Origin: Actinomadura sp. NBRC 104412
GTDB taxonomy: Bacteria > Actinomycetota > Actinomycetes > Streptosporangiales > Streptosporangiaceae
Assembly (NCBI RefSeq): GCF_030269515.1
Contig: NZ_BSTM01000006.1
Span: 230,518-294,517 of the forward strand
Reading direction: 5' to 3'
Length of the DNA stretch: 64,000 nt
Below are positions 45,614 through 54,166 of the stretch, in pieces. The stretch's first letter is position 1. Each line of letters opens with the position of its first letter. The notes under the pieces were generated by a model that was given only the letters and a program-made list of their open reading frames with translations, had not been told where the DNA came from and did not search any database. Made by a program: the position numbers and the translations under genes.

Positions 45614-47967
45614 GCGGGTGCCTTCCAGCCGAGGATGTGGAGGGCGGTCGCGGCGGCGCGCTCGGCACGCGCGTGGTCGAGCCCGCCGTCCTCGGGCGCG
45701 CCGGCGGCGGCGCGGGGCGTGCCGAGCCGCCGGACGCGCTCCCCGATCGCGCGGCGCTCGGCGGCGGCGTACCCGCCGAAGGTGCGCCGCAGCAGCGGCA
45801 GCACGTCGGTGAACGCGTCGCCCGGCAGGCCCGCGATCCACTCGTCCACCAGCCGGAGCAGGTCGTCGTCGTGGACGAGGATCAGGCCGCCGCCCGACAG
45901 GAACCCCTCGACCCACGCCGCGGCGCGGTCGGGCGCGGCCCCCACCGACACCGAACGGGCCATCCGCGCCGCGATGTCGGGAAGCCGTCCCGCGTCCAGC
46001 AGGAGCCGGGTCAGCCGTCCTTCGAGAAGCCCGTGCAGGCCCTGCCGGTCCACCGCGCCCTCAAGGGTGCGCTGCCAGCGTTCGCTGTGGCCGGGGTCGT
46101 CGAGCAGGGACAGCGCGCCGTTCACCGCGTCGATGTGCCCCAGCAGTTCGCGGGCCGCGTCGTCGTCCAGGCCGGACAGGGCGGGCGGCAGGCCCACGCA
46201 CACGCGCACCACCAGCCCGTCGACCACGGTGCGCAGCGGGCCGGTGGCGGTGCCGCGCACGTCCCCGTACCTCAGCGCGCGGACGAGCGGGGGCAGCGCC
46301 GCCATCAGATGCTCGACGTCGGTGTCGAGCGCGGCCCTGTCGCCCAAGGCCCGCATCACGTCGGGCAGGGCGCCGCCCAGATCGGCGAGCAGGCAGCGTT
46401 CGGCGACCGAGGTCAGGTCGGACAGCGCCTCGGCGTGCGCGGCCATCGCCTTGGCGCGGGCGGTGGCCGCGCCCTGGACGGTCGTGCCCCAGGCGCTCGC
46501 CTCGATCAGCTCCACGTCGAACTCCGGCCGCCACATCAGCGTCCACGTCTCGCGGAACGTGCCCTTGGACCGTCCGAAGTCCTCCTGGGGGACGCCCCAG
46601 TCGACGTCCAGCAGCCGCAGCCGGTGCAGCAGGCGGCTGCGTTCCAGATCGGTGGGCTTGCGCAGGTCGAGGTCCAGTTCCTTGTCGAGCGCGGACGCCT
46701 TGAGGCGGAGCCTGCCCTGCTCGGCCTTCAGGTCGCGCTGCAACGGCACCATCGGGGTCTCGTCGGGGACGGCCCCGAGCCGCTCGCCGACCACCAGCCT
46801 CCGCTGGATCAGCTCCACCGGCAGTTCGGCGCCCTCGCACAGCACCGCTCGGGTCGCCTCGGTGACCTCGTCCAGCCCGGCGAGGGGACGGCCGCGCAGC
46901 GCCGCGAGCGCGTCCGCCAGCCGCACCGCCTCGATCACATGCGCCGAGGACACGTGCAGGTCCTCCTCCCGCAGGACCCGCGCCGCCTGGGTCAGCCACC
47001 GCTCGACGGGACGGTCGCCCGCCGTGAACAGATGGTGGTACCAGCCGGGCGACCGCACGCCCGCCCCGTACCCGGAGCGGTTCGCCAGGCGCCCATGCGT
47101 CCACGGCACCCAGGTCATCGCGACCTTCGCCTTCGGCAGGCCGCGCAGCGTCTGGTCGTCCCGCGTCGCCGGAACCTTCCGCAGCAGGGCAGGGACGTGC
47201 CAGGCCCCGCACACCACGGCGACCCGCTCGTACCCTTCCTTCAGGGTGCGGCGCAGCGTCCGCCGCATGTGCGCCTCGCGCTGTTCCTCACGCCGCAGGT
47301 GACCGGCCAGGCTCTCCTCGGGCAGGGCGGCCAGCCGGTCCCGCAGCTCGGTCATCGCCTCCGCGATCGCCGGGAACGGCGACGGCCCGTCATGCCGGTG
47401 CTCGACGACGTCGTCCCACCAGCGCTCGGCGTCGTCATAACCCGCCGCCTTCGCCAGCCACCCGAGGGGGTCCAGCCGGATCGCCCGCACCTCCTCGTCC
47501 TCGGACCCCTCCCCCTGGCCCTCCTGGCCCTCCTCCTGCCCTTCCTCGGCCTCGTCGGCCCGGGCAAGCTGATGCGCGGCGGGCAGGTCGCAGAAGCGAA
47601 CCGGGACACCCGCCGCCAAAGCGTGCTGGATGGCCTGCCACTCCGGGCTGAACTCGGCGAACGGCCAAAACGCGGCCTGACGCTCCCCAGAACCGGAACC
47701 CTCGGCCGACACGGCCGCCGCATCCTGCCGACCAGGCGCGTAGGCGAGCAGCGCAACGGGCGGGACCATCCCCGCGTCACCCGCGAGATGGACGATCGCA
47801 TCCGCCTCCGGCGGCCCCTCGATCAGCACGGCGTCCGGCCGGAACTCCTCCAACGCCCGCCGCACGGCCCGCGCCGACCCCGGCCCGTGATGCCGGATCC
47901 CATAGACCTCGACCCGCACCTTCTCCCCACGATCCACCGCGCTCACGGGCGGGCCGGGAAGTGTCAT
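45610..47967 (-). CDS. DUF5682-family large protein
   Basis: 785 residues. The N-terminal part, VEVYGIRHHGPGSARAV, then AVLIEGPPEADAIV and VRFCDLPAAHQLA, resembles the TraB/EreA/ChaN-type metal-binding fold with conserved His and Glu; this is inference. An acidic linker (EEGQEEGQEGQGEG) follows, then HLRREEQREAHMRRTLR with VAVVCGAWHVPAL. The C-terminal half is helical with no known motif. Always linked with MoxR/VWA genes in such operons as far as I recall; exact function unknown. Start overlaps the AAA stop, and stop overlaps the VWA start, by four bases each. Confidence 0.85.
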   Translation of the reverse strand: MTLPGPPVSAVDRGEKVRVEVYGIRHHGPGSARAVRRALEEFRPDAVLIEGPPEADAIVHLAGDAGMVPPVALLAYAPGRQDAAAVSAEGSGSGERQAAFWPFAEFSPEWQAIQHALAAGVPVRFCDLPAAHQLARADEAEEGQEEGQEGQGEGSEDEEVRAIRLDPLGWLAKAAGYDDAERWWDDVVEHRHDGPSPFPAIAEAMTELRDRLAALPEESLAGHLRREEQREAHMRRTLRRTLKEGYERVAVVCGAWHVPALLRKVPATRDDQTLRGLPKAKVAMTWVPWTHGRLANRSGYGAGVRSPGWYHHLFTAGDRPVERWLTQAARVLREEDLHVSSAHVIEAVRLADALAALRGRPLAGLDEVTEATRAVLCEGAELPVELIQRRLVVGERLGAVPDETPMVPLQRDLKAEQGRLRLKASALDKELDLDLRKPTDLERSRLLHRLRLLDVDWGVPQEDFGRSKGTFRETWTLMWRPEFDVELIEASAWGTTVQGAATARAKAMAAHAEALSDLTSVAERCLLADLGGALPDVMRALGDRAALDTDVEHLMAALPPLVRALRYGDVRGTATGPLRTVVDGLVVRVCVGLPPALSGLDDDAARELLGHIDAVNGALSLLDDPGHSERWQRTLEGAVDRQGLHGLLEGRLTRLLLDAGRLPDIAARMARSVSVGAAPDRAAAWVEGFLSGGGLILVHDDDLLRLVDEWIAGLPGDAFTDVLPLLRRTFGGYAAAERRAIGERVRRLGTPRAAAGAPEDGGLDHARAERAAATALHILGWKAPA

Positions 47968-49067
47968 GACACTTCCCGGCAGGCGCGGTAGAAGTCATGC
48001 CATTCGGGGCGTTCGCGGACGACCGTCTCCAGGTACTCCTGCCACACCACGCGGTCGGAGACGGGGTCCTGGACGACGGCGCCGACGATGCCGCCGGCCA
48101 CGTCGGGGGCGCGCAGGACGCCGTCGCCGAAGTGGGCGGCCAGCGCGAGGCCGTTGGTGATGACGGAGATGGCCTCGGCGGTGCTGAGCGTCCCGCTGGG
48201 GGACTTGAGCTTGGTGCGGCCGTCGCCGGTGACGCCGGCGCGCAACTCGCGGAAGACCGTGACCACGCGGCGGATCTCGTCCAGCCCGGCGGGGGTCTCG
48301 GGGAGTTCCAGCGCGGCGCCGATCTGCTCGACCCGGCGGGAGACGATCTCCACCTCGTCCTCCGCGGTCTCCGGCAGCGGCAGCACGACGGTGTTGAACC
48401 GCCGCCGCAGGGCGCTGGACAGCTCGTTGACGCCCCGGTCGCGGTCGTTGGCGGTGGCGATCACGGTGAACCCCTTGGCCGCCTGGACCTCGGTGTTCAG
48501 CTCGGGGACGGGCAGCGTCTTCTCCGACAGGATGGTGATCAGCGTGTCCTGGACGTCGGAGGGCATCCGGGTCAGCTCCTCGATCCGGGCGACCGAGCCG
48601 CGCCGCATCGCCCGCATCATCGGGCTTTCCACCAGCGCCTTCTCCGAGGGGCCTTCGGCGAGGAGGCGGGCGTAGTTCCACCCGTACCTGATGGCCTCCT
48701 CGGCGGTGCCCGCGGTGCCCTGCACCAGCAGGGTGGAGTCGCCGCTGACGGCCGCCGCCAGGTGCTCCGACACCCAGGTCTTGGCGGTGCCGGGCACGCC
48801 GAGCAGCAGCAGCGCCCGGTCGGTGGCGAGGGTGGCCACCGCGACCTCCATCAGGCGGCGCGCGCCCACGTACTTCGGGGTGATCGTGGAGCCGTCGGGC
48901 AGCTCCCCGCCCATCAGGTAGGTGGTGACGGCCCACGGCGACAGCCGCCAGCCGGGTGGACGGGGCCGGTCGTCGTGCTCGGCCAGGCGGGCCAGCTCGT
49001 CGGCGTACTGCTGCTCGGCGTGCGGGCGCAGGACGCGGCCGGTGCCGGAGGACGGGTCGGACGTCAC
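47964..49067 (-). CDS. MoxR-type AAA ATPase
   Basis: 367 residues from GTG at 49067, which overlaps the previous stop as GTGA. Walker A LLLGVPGTAKTWVSEHL; Walker B position reads VARIEELTRMPSDVQ, with Glu-Glu in place of the usual Asp-Glu; sensor 1 FTVIATANDRDRGVNEL; arginine finger region SSALRRRFNTVVL. MoxR ATPases partner with VWA proteins to remodel or activate client complexes. Here it sits in the middle of a five-gene coupled operon. Confidence 0.92.
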   Translation of the reverse strand: MTSDPSSGTGRVLRPHAEQQYADELARLAEHDDRPRPPGWRLSPWAVTTYLMGGELPDGSTITPKYVGARRLMEVAVATLATDRALLLLGVPGTAKTWVSEHLAAAVSGDSTLLVQGTAGTAEEAIRYGWNYARLLAEGPSEKALVESPMMRAMRRGSVARIEELTRMPSDVQDTLITILSEKTLPVPELNTEVQAAKGFTVIATANDRDRGVNELSSALRRRFNTVVLPLPETAEDEVEIVSRRVEQIGAALELPETPAGLDEIRRVVTVFRELRAGVTGDGRTKLKSPSGTLSTAEAISVITNGLALAAHFGDGVLRAPDVAGGIVGAVVQDPVSDRVVWQEYLETVVRERPEWHDFYRACREVS

Positions 49068-50638
49068 TGGGCAAGCTCCTTCAGCATGTCGTGGCGGAAG
49101 CTCAGGCTGTCGATCAGCCGGGCGAGGGCGGGGGACGCGGCGTCGCCTCCCTCCCGGGTGGTGAGCCGTACGAGCCGCGGCGCCGCGTCGGGGGTCAGCC
49201 GCTGCTCGGCCAGCTCGCACAACTGGATCACCGCCCGGCCGTGCAGGTCGGTGGCGCGCTCGTGGGCGGCGCCGATCGTGGCGATGACCGCGTCGGCGAG
49301 CGGGCCCGCCCACGGCCCCGGGACGCGCCGCAGCACGCGCAGCACGTCGGGGCCGCTCTCGCCCCACCGGATCAGGTCGGCGGCCGCGACGCCGCGCTCC
49401 TCGTCGGGCAGGACGCCGAGCAGCCCGGCGAGGTCGTCGGGCTCGTCGGCCAGGACGCCGCTGCGCAGCAGCGCCCTGGCCCACTCGGTCTCGTGCTGCC
49501 GTACGGCCGCGCGTGCCCACCCGGTGTGCAGGTCGCGGGCGGCGCGGGCGTCGGGCCCGCCGGACGTGGCGGCCCGCAGGGTGACGACTGCCGCGGGCTC
49601 GGCCTCGAACAGCTCCGTCCAGGTGGACAGGGGCGTGCGGGCCAGGATCTCGCGAAGCCAGGCCGACCGGGCGCCGACGGGCTGCCCGCCCGGTGTGCTC
49701 GGCGCGAACGACCCGGACGGGTGGAACGGAACGCCGTCCCTGGCCAGCTCGTCGTCATAGGAGTCCGGCGGCTCCACCGTGATCCAGGTCTCGGCGCGGC
49801 CTCCCGGGGGAGCGGAGCGGATCTCGGGCCGCACGCAGCGCAGCGCCCGCGCCGCCATCCTGCGGCCGTACGCCGAGCCGGGCAGCCGCGCCAGCAGGTC
49901 GGACGCGAGCTGCCTGACGTCCTTGCCGCGATCCTCCAGGGCGTGCTCCAGGAAGTCCTCGTCGCCCGGCGACAGGCCGTGCTCGAAGGTCGCGAGGTAG
50001 GCGGCGCGGTCGGGCGCCGCCTCGCGGGACCAGGTGGCGGCCAGGGCCTCCCGCGCCGCCGCCGGGTCGGTGCCGCGCAACCGGACGAGGTAGGCGACCC
50101 GCTGCGGCCGGGTGCCGGTCTCCCACACCTCCTCGGTGTCGCCGCCCGGGTCGTCGCCCGAGCCGACGAGGTAGGCCCAGTCGGTGTTCTGCAGGGCGAG
50201 CCAGACGCCGCGCCGCCCCGCCGCGCGGGCGATGGACGGGCGCAGGTCACGGTTGCCGCGGCCCTTCTCCAGCACGTCGGGCAGCATCCGGGACGGGACG
50301 CGGTAGCCGTGGTCGGCCGCGGCGTCCAGCCATTCGGGCAGCACCCGGATCCGCTCGCCCTCCAGGATGCGGGCCAGGCGGCGGGCGGCGGCGGGCGGCG
50401 CGGGCGCCGCGTGCTCCTGCGGGGCGGGCGCGATCGGCTCGCCCGCCGCGACGGGCCGCATGCCCGCCCGCCTCCGGACGGTCAGGACGGCCGCCTGGTC
50501 GAGCAGCCGCCCCGCCGGGTCGTCCCCCTGGCCCGGAGCCTCGGGGTGCCCCCGCGACTCGGGAAGCGCGGGCACCGGCTTGCGCGCCGTCCCCAGCAGT
50601 GCCGCGCTCACGTGCTCGCTCCAGCTCACAGGATGCAT
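49064..50638 (-). CDS. DUF5691-family protein
   Basis: 524 residues, ATG at 50638 overlapping the SWIM gene by 13 bases. It starts with WSEHVSAALLGTARKPVP, a sequence typical of this family, and is otherwise built of helical repeats (EHALEDRGKDVRQLASDLL; RLPGSAYGRRMAARALRCV) like HEAT/ARM scaffolds. No catalytic motif seen. Its fixed position between the SWIM protein and the AAA ATPase suggests an adaptor. Family call is by recognition, function unknown. Confidence 0.83.
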   Translation of the reverse strand: MHPVSWSEHVSAALLGTARKPVPALPESRGHPEAPGQGDDPAGRLLDQAAVLTVRRRAGMRPVAAGEPIAPAPQEHAAPAPPAAARRLARILEGERIRVLPEWLDAAADHGYRVPSRMLPDVLEKGRGNRDLRPSIARAAGRRGVWLALQNTDWAYLVGSGDDPGGDTEEVWETGTRPQRVAYLVRLRGTDPAAAREALAATWSREAAPDRAAYLATFEHGLSPGDEDFLEHALEDRGKDVRQLASDLLARLPGSAYGRRMAARALRCVRPEIRSAPPGGRAETWITVEPPDSYDDELARDGVPFHPSGSFAPSTPGGQPVGARSAWLREILARTPLSTWTELFEAEPAAVVTLRAATSGGPDARAARDLHTGWARAAVRQHETEWARALLRSGVLADEPDDLAGLLGVLPDEERGVAAADLIRWGESGPDVLRVLRRVPGPWAGPLADAVIATIGAAHERATDLHGRAVIQLCELAEQRLTPDAAPRLVRLTTREGGDAASPALARLIDSLSFRHDMLKELAQ

Positions 50639-51939
50639 ACCCCTTCGTCCTCGCTCCAGAGGGCCAGGGGACGCATGCCGCGCGGCGTCCACTCCCCGGC
50701 GACGGTCACCGGGCGCCCGCCCGACGCCGCCAGCAGCCGCCACGGGTCGGTGGGCAGCAGCGGCAGCGCGTCCCCTTCGGCGTCGACGACCTGAAGGTTC
50801 CAGGTGCCGTTGCGCTCGCCGGGCGGACGGGCGGGCCGCACGTCGCTCAGCACGGCGGGCCAGCGGTCCAGCCAGGGGTCACGTTCCAGGGCCGCCGCGT
50901 ACTCGTCCAAAAAGGCGGCGACCGGCGACCCGTCGGGCACCGCCGGGGTCGCCGCGCCGTACCGCTCGGCGACGACCGCCCGCAGTGGCTGCGAGCCCGG
51001 GTAGAACGCCAGCTCGGCGTCGACCTCGGTGCCCACGACCAGCGAGGCGTCCAGCGGACGCCCCGGGACCGCGAACGACAGGACCAGCGCGGGCCGCCCG
51101 CTGCGGCGCCCCCGCAGCCAGACCCGCCGGGTGGTGAGCTGGTCTTGGGCGATGTCGCGCGACCCCGTCACGCACCACAGGTCGCGGACGCGCTCGCCCT
51201 CCCGGACGACCTCCTCCTGCTGGACGGTGAAGCCGACCCGCGACCGCACCGTCTCGCGCAGCCCCTCGGGCAGCCCGTCCCGCCGCCTGTACGCCCGCAC
51301 CAGCAGCCTGAGCAGCGCGTACTCCTCCAGCAACCGGCCCGGCCAGCCGGGCCTCCGCGGGACGGCGGCCAGCGCCCTGACCTGCCCGGCCAGCCCCGCC
51401 GCCTGCGCGTCCACCAGCCGCCGCGCGACGTCGTCCCACAGCCGGTAGGACGCCTGCTCGGCCTGCGCGAGCCCGTGCGTCACCTGGTCGCGCAGCCACT
51501 GGTCGAGCTCGGCGACGCCGCCGTCGACCCGCTGCTCGCGCCGCTCGACGGTCCTGGGATCGCGGGCCTTGGCGGCCGCGCCCGCCCGGCGTTCCCGCGC
51601 CCTGTCGGCCCGAGCCCGGCGCTCCTCGATCCATTCGGCGGCCCAGGCGGGACGCGGCCCCGCGTCGACCGTGCCTTCGCTCCACAGCAGCAGCAGGCCC
51701 AGGGCGTGCTTGCAGGGGAACTTGCGGCTGGGGCACGAGCAGCGGAACGCCGGCTCGGACAGGTCGACGCAGGCGCGGTACGGGTTCTTGCCGCTGCCAC
51801 GGCACTCGCCCCACAGGGCGTCGTCGTCGCACCCGGCGGCGCCCCACTTGGCGGGCTTGGCGACGCCCTCGGCGGCCTTGGCCGACGCCGTGTCCGGGGC
51901 CAGGCCGAGCACCTGCTCCCGATCCCATCGATCGCTCAC
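50626..51939 (-). CDS. SWIM zinc-finger protein, first gene of the MoxR/VWA operon
   Basis: 437 residues from GTG at 51939. The SWIM zinc finger is FRCSCPSRKFPCKHALGL (CxCx6CxH) at about 65-80, preceded by GSGKNPYRACVDLSEPA. SWIM domains bind DNA or proteins. The rest is helical and Arg-rich with no known fold. The GTG start is preferred over ATG at 51969 because the family starts near RWDREQVLGLAPD and because TAGGTT lies seven bases upstream of it, giving a leaderless message. Confidence 0.87.
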   Translation of the reverse strand: MSDRWDREQVLGLAPDTASAKAAEGVAKPAKWGAAGCDDDALWGECRGSGKNPYRACVDLSEPAFRCSCPSRKFPCKHALGLLLLWSEGTVDAGPRPAWAAEWIEERRARADRARERRAGAAAKARDPRTVERREQRVDGGVAELDQWLRDQVTHGLAQAEQASYRLWDDVARRLVDAQAAGLAGQVRALAAVPRRPGWPGRLLEEYALLRLLVRAYRRRDGLPEGLRETVRSRVGFTVQQEEVVREGERVRDLWCVTGSRDIAQDQLTTRRVWLRGRRSGRPALVLSFAVPGRPLDASLVVGTEVDAELAFYPGSQPLRAVVAERYGAATPAVPDGSPVAAFLDEYAAALERDPWLDRWPAVLSDVRPARPPGERNGTWNLQVVDAEGDALPLLPTDPWRLLAASGGRPVTVAGEWTPRGMRPLALWSEDEGVCIL

Positions 51940-52052
51940 ACCGCCGAACCTAGCGACCCGGTCCGACATTCATCCCCACGCGTCCCAACCTACCGGAAAA
52001 GCCCCACCATAAGCCCTGTGAGCTGGGCAAACGTCCTGCGGGACGGGAGGGG

Positions 52053-52163
52053 TCAGCGGCCTTTGCCCTTGCCGCGGGTGGGGCGGGAGCGATGGCGGGT
52101 CCGGCGCAGACGGGCCTTGCGCTTGCGGTGGTACTTGGCGCGGTCGAGCTTCTTCTGGGCCAT
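52053..52163 (-). CDS. Possible 36-residue highly basic protein
   Basis: ATG at 52163 to TGA at 52053. The peptide begins MAQKKLDRAKYHRKRKARLR and continues almost entirely as Arg/Lys, with a GKGKGR end. It resembles small ribosome- or nucleic-acid-binding peptides in composition, but I do not recognise it. The upstream ribosome site is weak. It lies in an otherwise empty 280-bp gap on the same strand as its neighbours. Confidence 0.35.
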   Translation of the reverse strand: MAQKKLDRAKYHRKRKARLRRTRHRSRPTRGKGKGR

Positions 52164-52219
52164 GAGCCATCGTGGGCCCCGTTCGGGCGAAAGGGGCAGA
52201 TCCCTGTCCGGATCCGGAC

Positions 52220-52987
52220 TCAGCCGCGGCTGACGCCCGGGGCGTCGGGCAGGTCGGGGAGGGAGACCGAGTCGGGGGCCAGCAGCAGCCCGCCGGTGAG
52301 CAGCGCGCCCACGGCGACCAGGCCGAACAGGCCCACCCACGCCAGGCCGGGCACCCCGGTGAGGTGCGCGAGCTGGTCGGCGTCGGAGCTGGGGGCCATG
52401 TGCCGGGCGCGCATCCGCTGGAGCTCCGCGACCGGCCTCGCGGCGGCGAACAGCAGGAAGAACGCCGCCAGGTAGGCGAAGCCCGCCTGGACGGTGGCGC
52501 CGCCCAGCCAGGACACCCCGACGATGATCGCGCCGGTGGCGACGATGGACAGCACCCCGTAGGCGTTGCGGATCATGACGAGCATCGCGCCCAGCAGCGC
52601 CAGCGAGAACCACAGCATGAGGGTGATCCGGCCGCCCTCCAGCAGGACGGCGAACAGCAGCCCCAGCAGCGGAGGCGTGAGGTAGCCCGCCATGGCGGTG
52701 AACACCATGCCGGGACCGTGCGGCTTGCCCCGCGAGACGGTGACGCCCGAGGTGTCGGAGTGCAGCTTGATGCCGTCCAGCTTGCGCCCGGTGACCAGGG
52801 CGATCAGCGCGTGCCCGCCCTCGTGCGCGATGGTGACGACGTTCCTCGCGACCCGCCAGGTCGGGCCGTGCAGCACCGCGGCCAGGGCGATCAGCGCCGC
52901 CAGGACGACCAGCCACCAGGGCGGGTCCTGCTGGGTCCCCGTCAGCCGGTCCCACAAGTCGGCGATGCTCACCGTGTCCACGTCCAC
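52220..52987 (-). CDS. M50-family membrane metallopeptidase
   Basis: About 255 residues. The zinc site HEGGHALIALVTG lies in the first third, in a membrane segment (IAHEGGHALIAL), and the GYLTPPLLGLLFAVLLEGG region follows with the other membrane helices, six or so in total. Such site-2-type proteases cut within the membrane, often in signalling or sigma-factor release. Three GTG codons (52987, 52981, 52972) could be the start; I use the first. The frame is open further upstream through a repeat, but this is not conserved-looking. Confidence 0.85.
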   Translation of the reverse strand: MDVDTVSIADLWDRLTGTQQDPPWWLVVLAALIALAAVLHGPTWRVARNVVTIAHEGGHALIALVTGRKLDGIKLHSDTSGVTVSRGKPHGPGMVFTAMAGYLTPPLLGLLFAVLLEGGRITLMLWFSLALLGAMLVMIRNAYGVLSIVATGAIIVGVSWLGGATVQAGFAYLAAFFLLFAAARPVAELQRMRARHMAPSSDADQLAHLTGVPGLAWVGLFGLVAVGALLTGGLLLAPDSVSLPDLPDAPGVSRG

Positions 52988-53104
52988 CTCGTCGTCGTTC
53001 TCGCGCGCCGGCCCATCGAAGTCCCCGTGTGCCGCCTCAGGGTAAGACGTCCGGAATAAGGTACGCGTTCGGTTCGTCCCAGGAGGTCGTGTCCGCGTCG
53101 AGTC

Positions 53105-53140
53105 AGTGTCCGTGTCAGTGTCCGTGTCAGTGTCCGTGTC
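53105..53140. repeat. Three perfect 12-bp tandem repeats between the M50 and YiiX-like genes
   Basis: AGTGTCCGTGTC occurs at 53105, 53117 and 53129. Each 12-mer is two similar hexamers, so the array is also a 6-bp microsatellite. The array abuts the stop codon (53141-53139) of the YiiX-like gene. Confidence 0.85.
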
Positions 53141-53792
53141 AGCGGGCGTGCCGGACGGCGGGCGGGACCACCACGCTGATCTCGCCGCCGAGCCGGGCGT
53201 CACCCTCCAGGCCGAGGTCGTCGCCGCTCCAGAAGCGGCCGGGGTCGTACCAGCTCGGGCGGCGCCCGGGCGGCAGCAGGCCCATCGCCTGGTAGGTCAC
53301 CGCCACGATCTCCGCGCAGAACGCGGTCTCCAGGTCGGGGTCACGTTCGGCGGGACGGCGGAACGGGATCCGGCCGCGCAGCCAGCGCGAGGCGAGCCGG
53401 GTCGTGGACGGGAACGGGGTGCCGTCCAGCCGCGCCACCGCCCTCAGCGCCGCGTTCTCCCGCCCCCGCGTGGGCGGCGGCTCCAGTTGCCGCAGCCAGG
53501 CGCGCTGCCCGTACCGGCCGCCCCACAGCACCACCGCCTCCCGCAGATCGTGGAGCTGCGCGCCCCGGTGGTGGCCCCCGGACCACACGTCGCGCAGGGA
53601 CCGGCCGAGCTCGGCGTGCCACATCAGCGGCGGCAGGTCCTCGATGACGATCGCCATGCCGACGTGGTTGACGGGGCTGTTGGTGGTCACCTGGATCGCC
53701 CGGTCGGCCACCGTACGGCCGCGGAACAACCACAGGTCACCGGTGCGGGTCAGCTCGGCGGCCTCGTCGAGACCGATGCTCGTGCCGGACAT
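53139..53792 (-). CDS. YiiX/NlpC-P60-like permuted papain-fold protein
   Basis: 217 residues. The start TGDLWLFRGRTVADRAIQV leads to the catalytic-histidine motif NSPVNHVGMAIVIED, and the nucleophilic cysteine follows late in FCAEIVAVTYQAMGL, which is the circularly permuted order of YiiX/YebB/LRAT-like enzymes. It may cleave an amide or ester bond in cell-wall or lipid substrates; substrate unknown. No signal peptide is seen. TAGGGT lies seven bases before the ATG, so the message is predicted leaderless. Divergent from the small membrane protein gene. Confidence 0.75.
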   Translation of the reverse strand: MSGTSIGLDEAAELTRTGDLWLFRGRTVADRAIQVTTNSPVNHVGMAIVIEDLPPLMWHAELGRSLRDVWSGGHHRGAQLHDLREAVVLWGGRYGQRAWLRQLEPPPTRGRENAALRAVARLDGTPFPSTTRLASRWLRGRIPFRRPAERDPDLETAFCAEIVAVTYQAMGLLPPGRRPSWYDPGRFWSGDDLGLEGDARLGGEISVVVPPAVRHAR

Positions 53793-53810
53793 GATCGATA
53801 CCCTAGGGCG
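53793..53810. promoter_or_regulatory. Overlapping two-way leaderless promoter
   Basis: Only 18 bp separate two divergent ATG codons (minus 53792, plus 53811). Plus strand: TACCCT at 53799-53804, six bases before ATG. Minus strand: TAGGGT at 53805-53800, seven bases before ATG. The two -10 boxes overlap by five bases around the CCCTAGGG palindrome, so both cannot be used at the same moment. Confidence 0.7.
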
Positions 53811-54002
53811 ATGCGGTGGTGGAAGGTGCTGGGAGTGGCCGGATTCGTCGGGGTCGCGGCGACCGGGGTGGTCATCGTGCGGGCCGAGCGCAAGCGCCGC
53901 GCCTACACGCCCGAGGAGATCAGGGACCGGCTGCGGCTGCGGATCGCCGAGGAGGAGCCGGGCGCGCCCGGGGCCTCCGAGGCACCCGAGGCGTCTTCCT
54001 AG
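53811..54002 (+). CDS. Small single-span membrane protein
   Basis: 63 residues: MRWWKVLGVAGFVGVAATGVV is a signal-anchor helix, followed by a basic stretch (RAERKRRAYTPEEIRDRLRL) that may form a helix in the cytoplasm and a Pro/Ala/Glu-rich tail. Similar short proteins are frequent in actinomycetes, usually without a name. Too short for a family call. Start is fixed by the leaderless promoter. Confidence 0.75.
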   Translation: MRWWKVLGVAGFVGVAATGVVIVRAERKRRAYTPEEIRDRLRLRIAEEEPGAPGASEAPEASS

Positions 54003-54166
54003 CGCTCCTTTCGCCGCACTTCTCGGCGCTTTCTTCGTAGCGCTCTTTGGCGGGGTCATGGCTACCGCCATGCATGGCAATCGTTCCGCCAACTCCCGTT
54101 GGGCGTGTGGCGGTGCTCCCTAATGTCTGGTCCGCATCAGCCGGGCGCAATCGGGGGAGCGAGACC
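54003..54166 (+). promoter_or_regulatory. Upstream region of the sigma-like membrane protein gene
   Basis: 164 bp without a gene. It holds a perfect 12-bp palindrome GCCATGCATGGC (54067-54078), with a further GGCTACCGCC next to it, and a TAATGT box (54121-54126) 40 bp before the ATG. Ribosome site GGGGGAG lies before the start. Confidence 0.4.

Noticed and set aside
53105..53140. CRISPR-like repeats
   Set aside because: Units are adjacent 12-mers without spacers; the other arrays (9465, 24919, 41831) are also simple tandem repeats and no cas genes are present.
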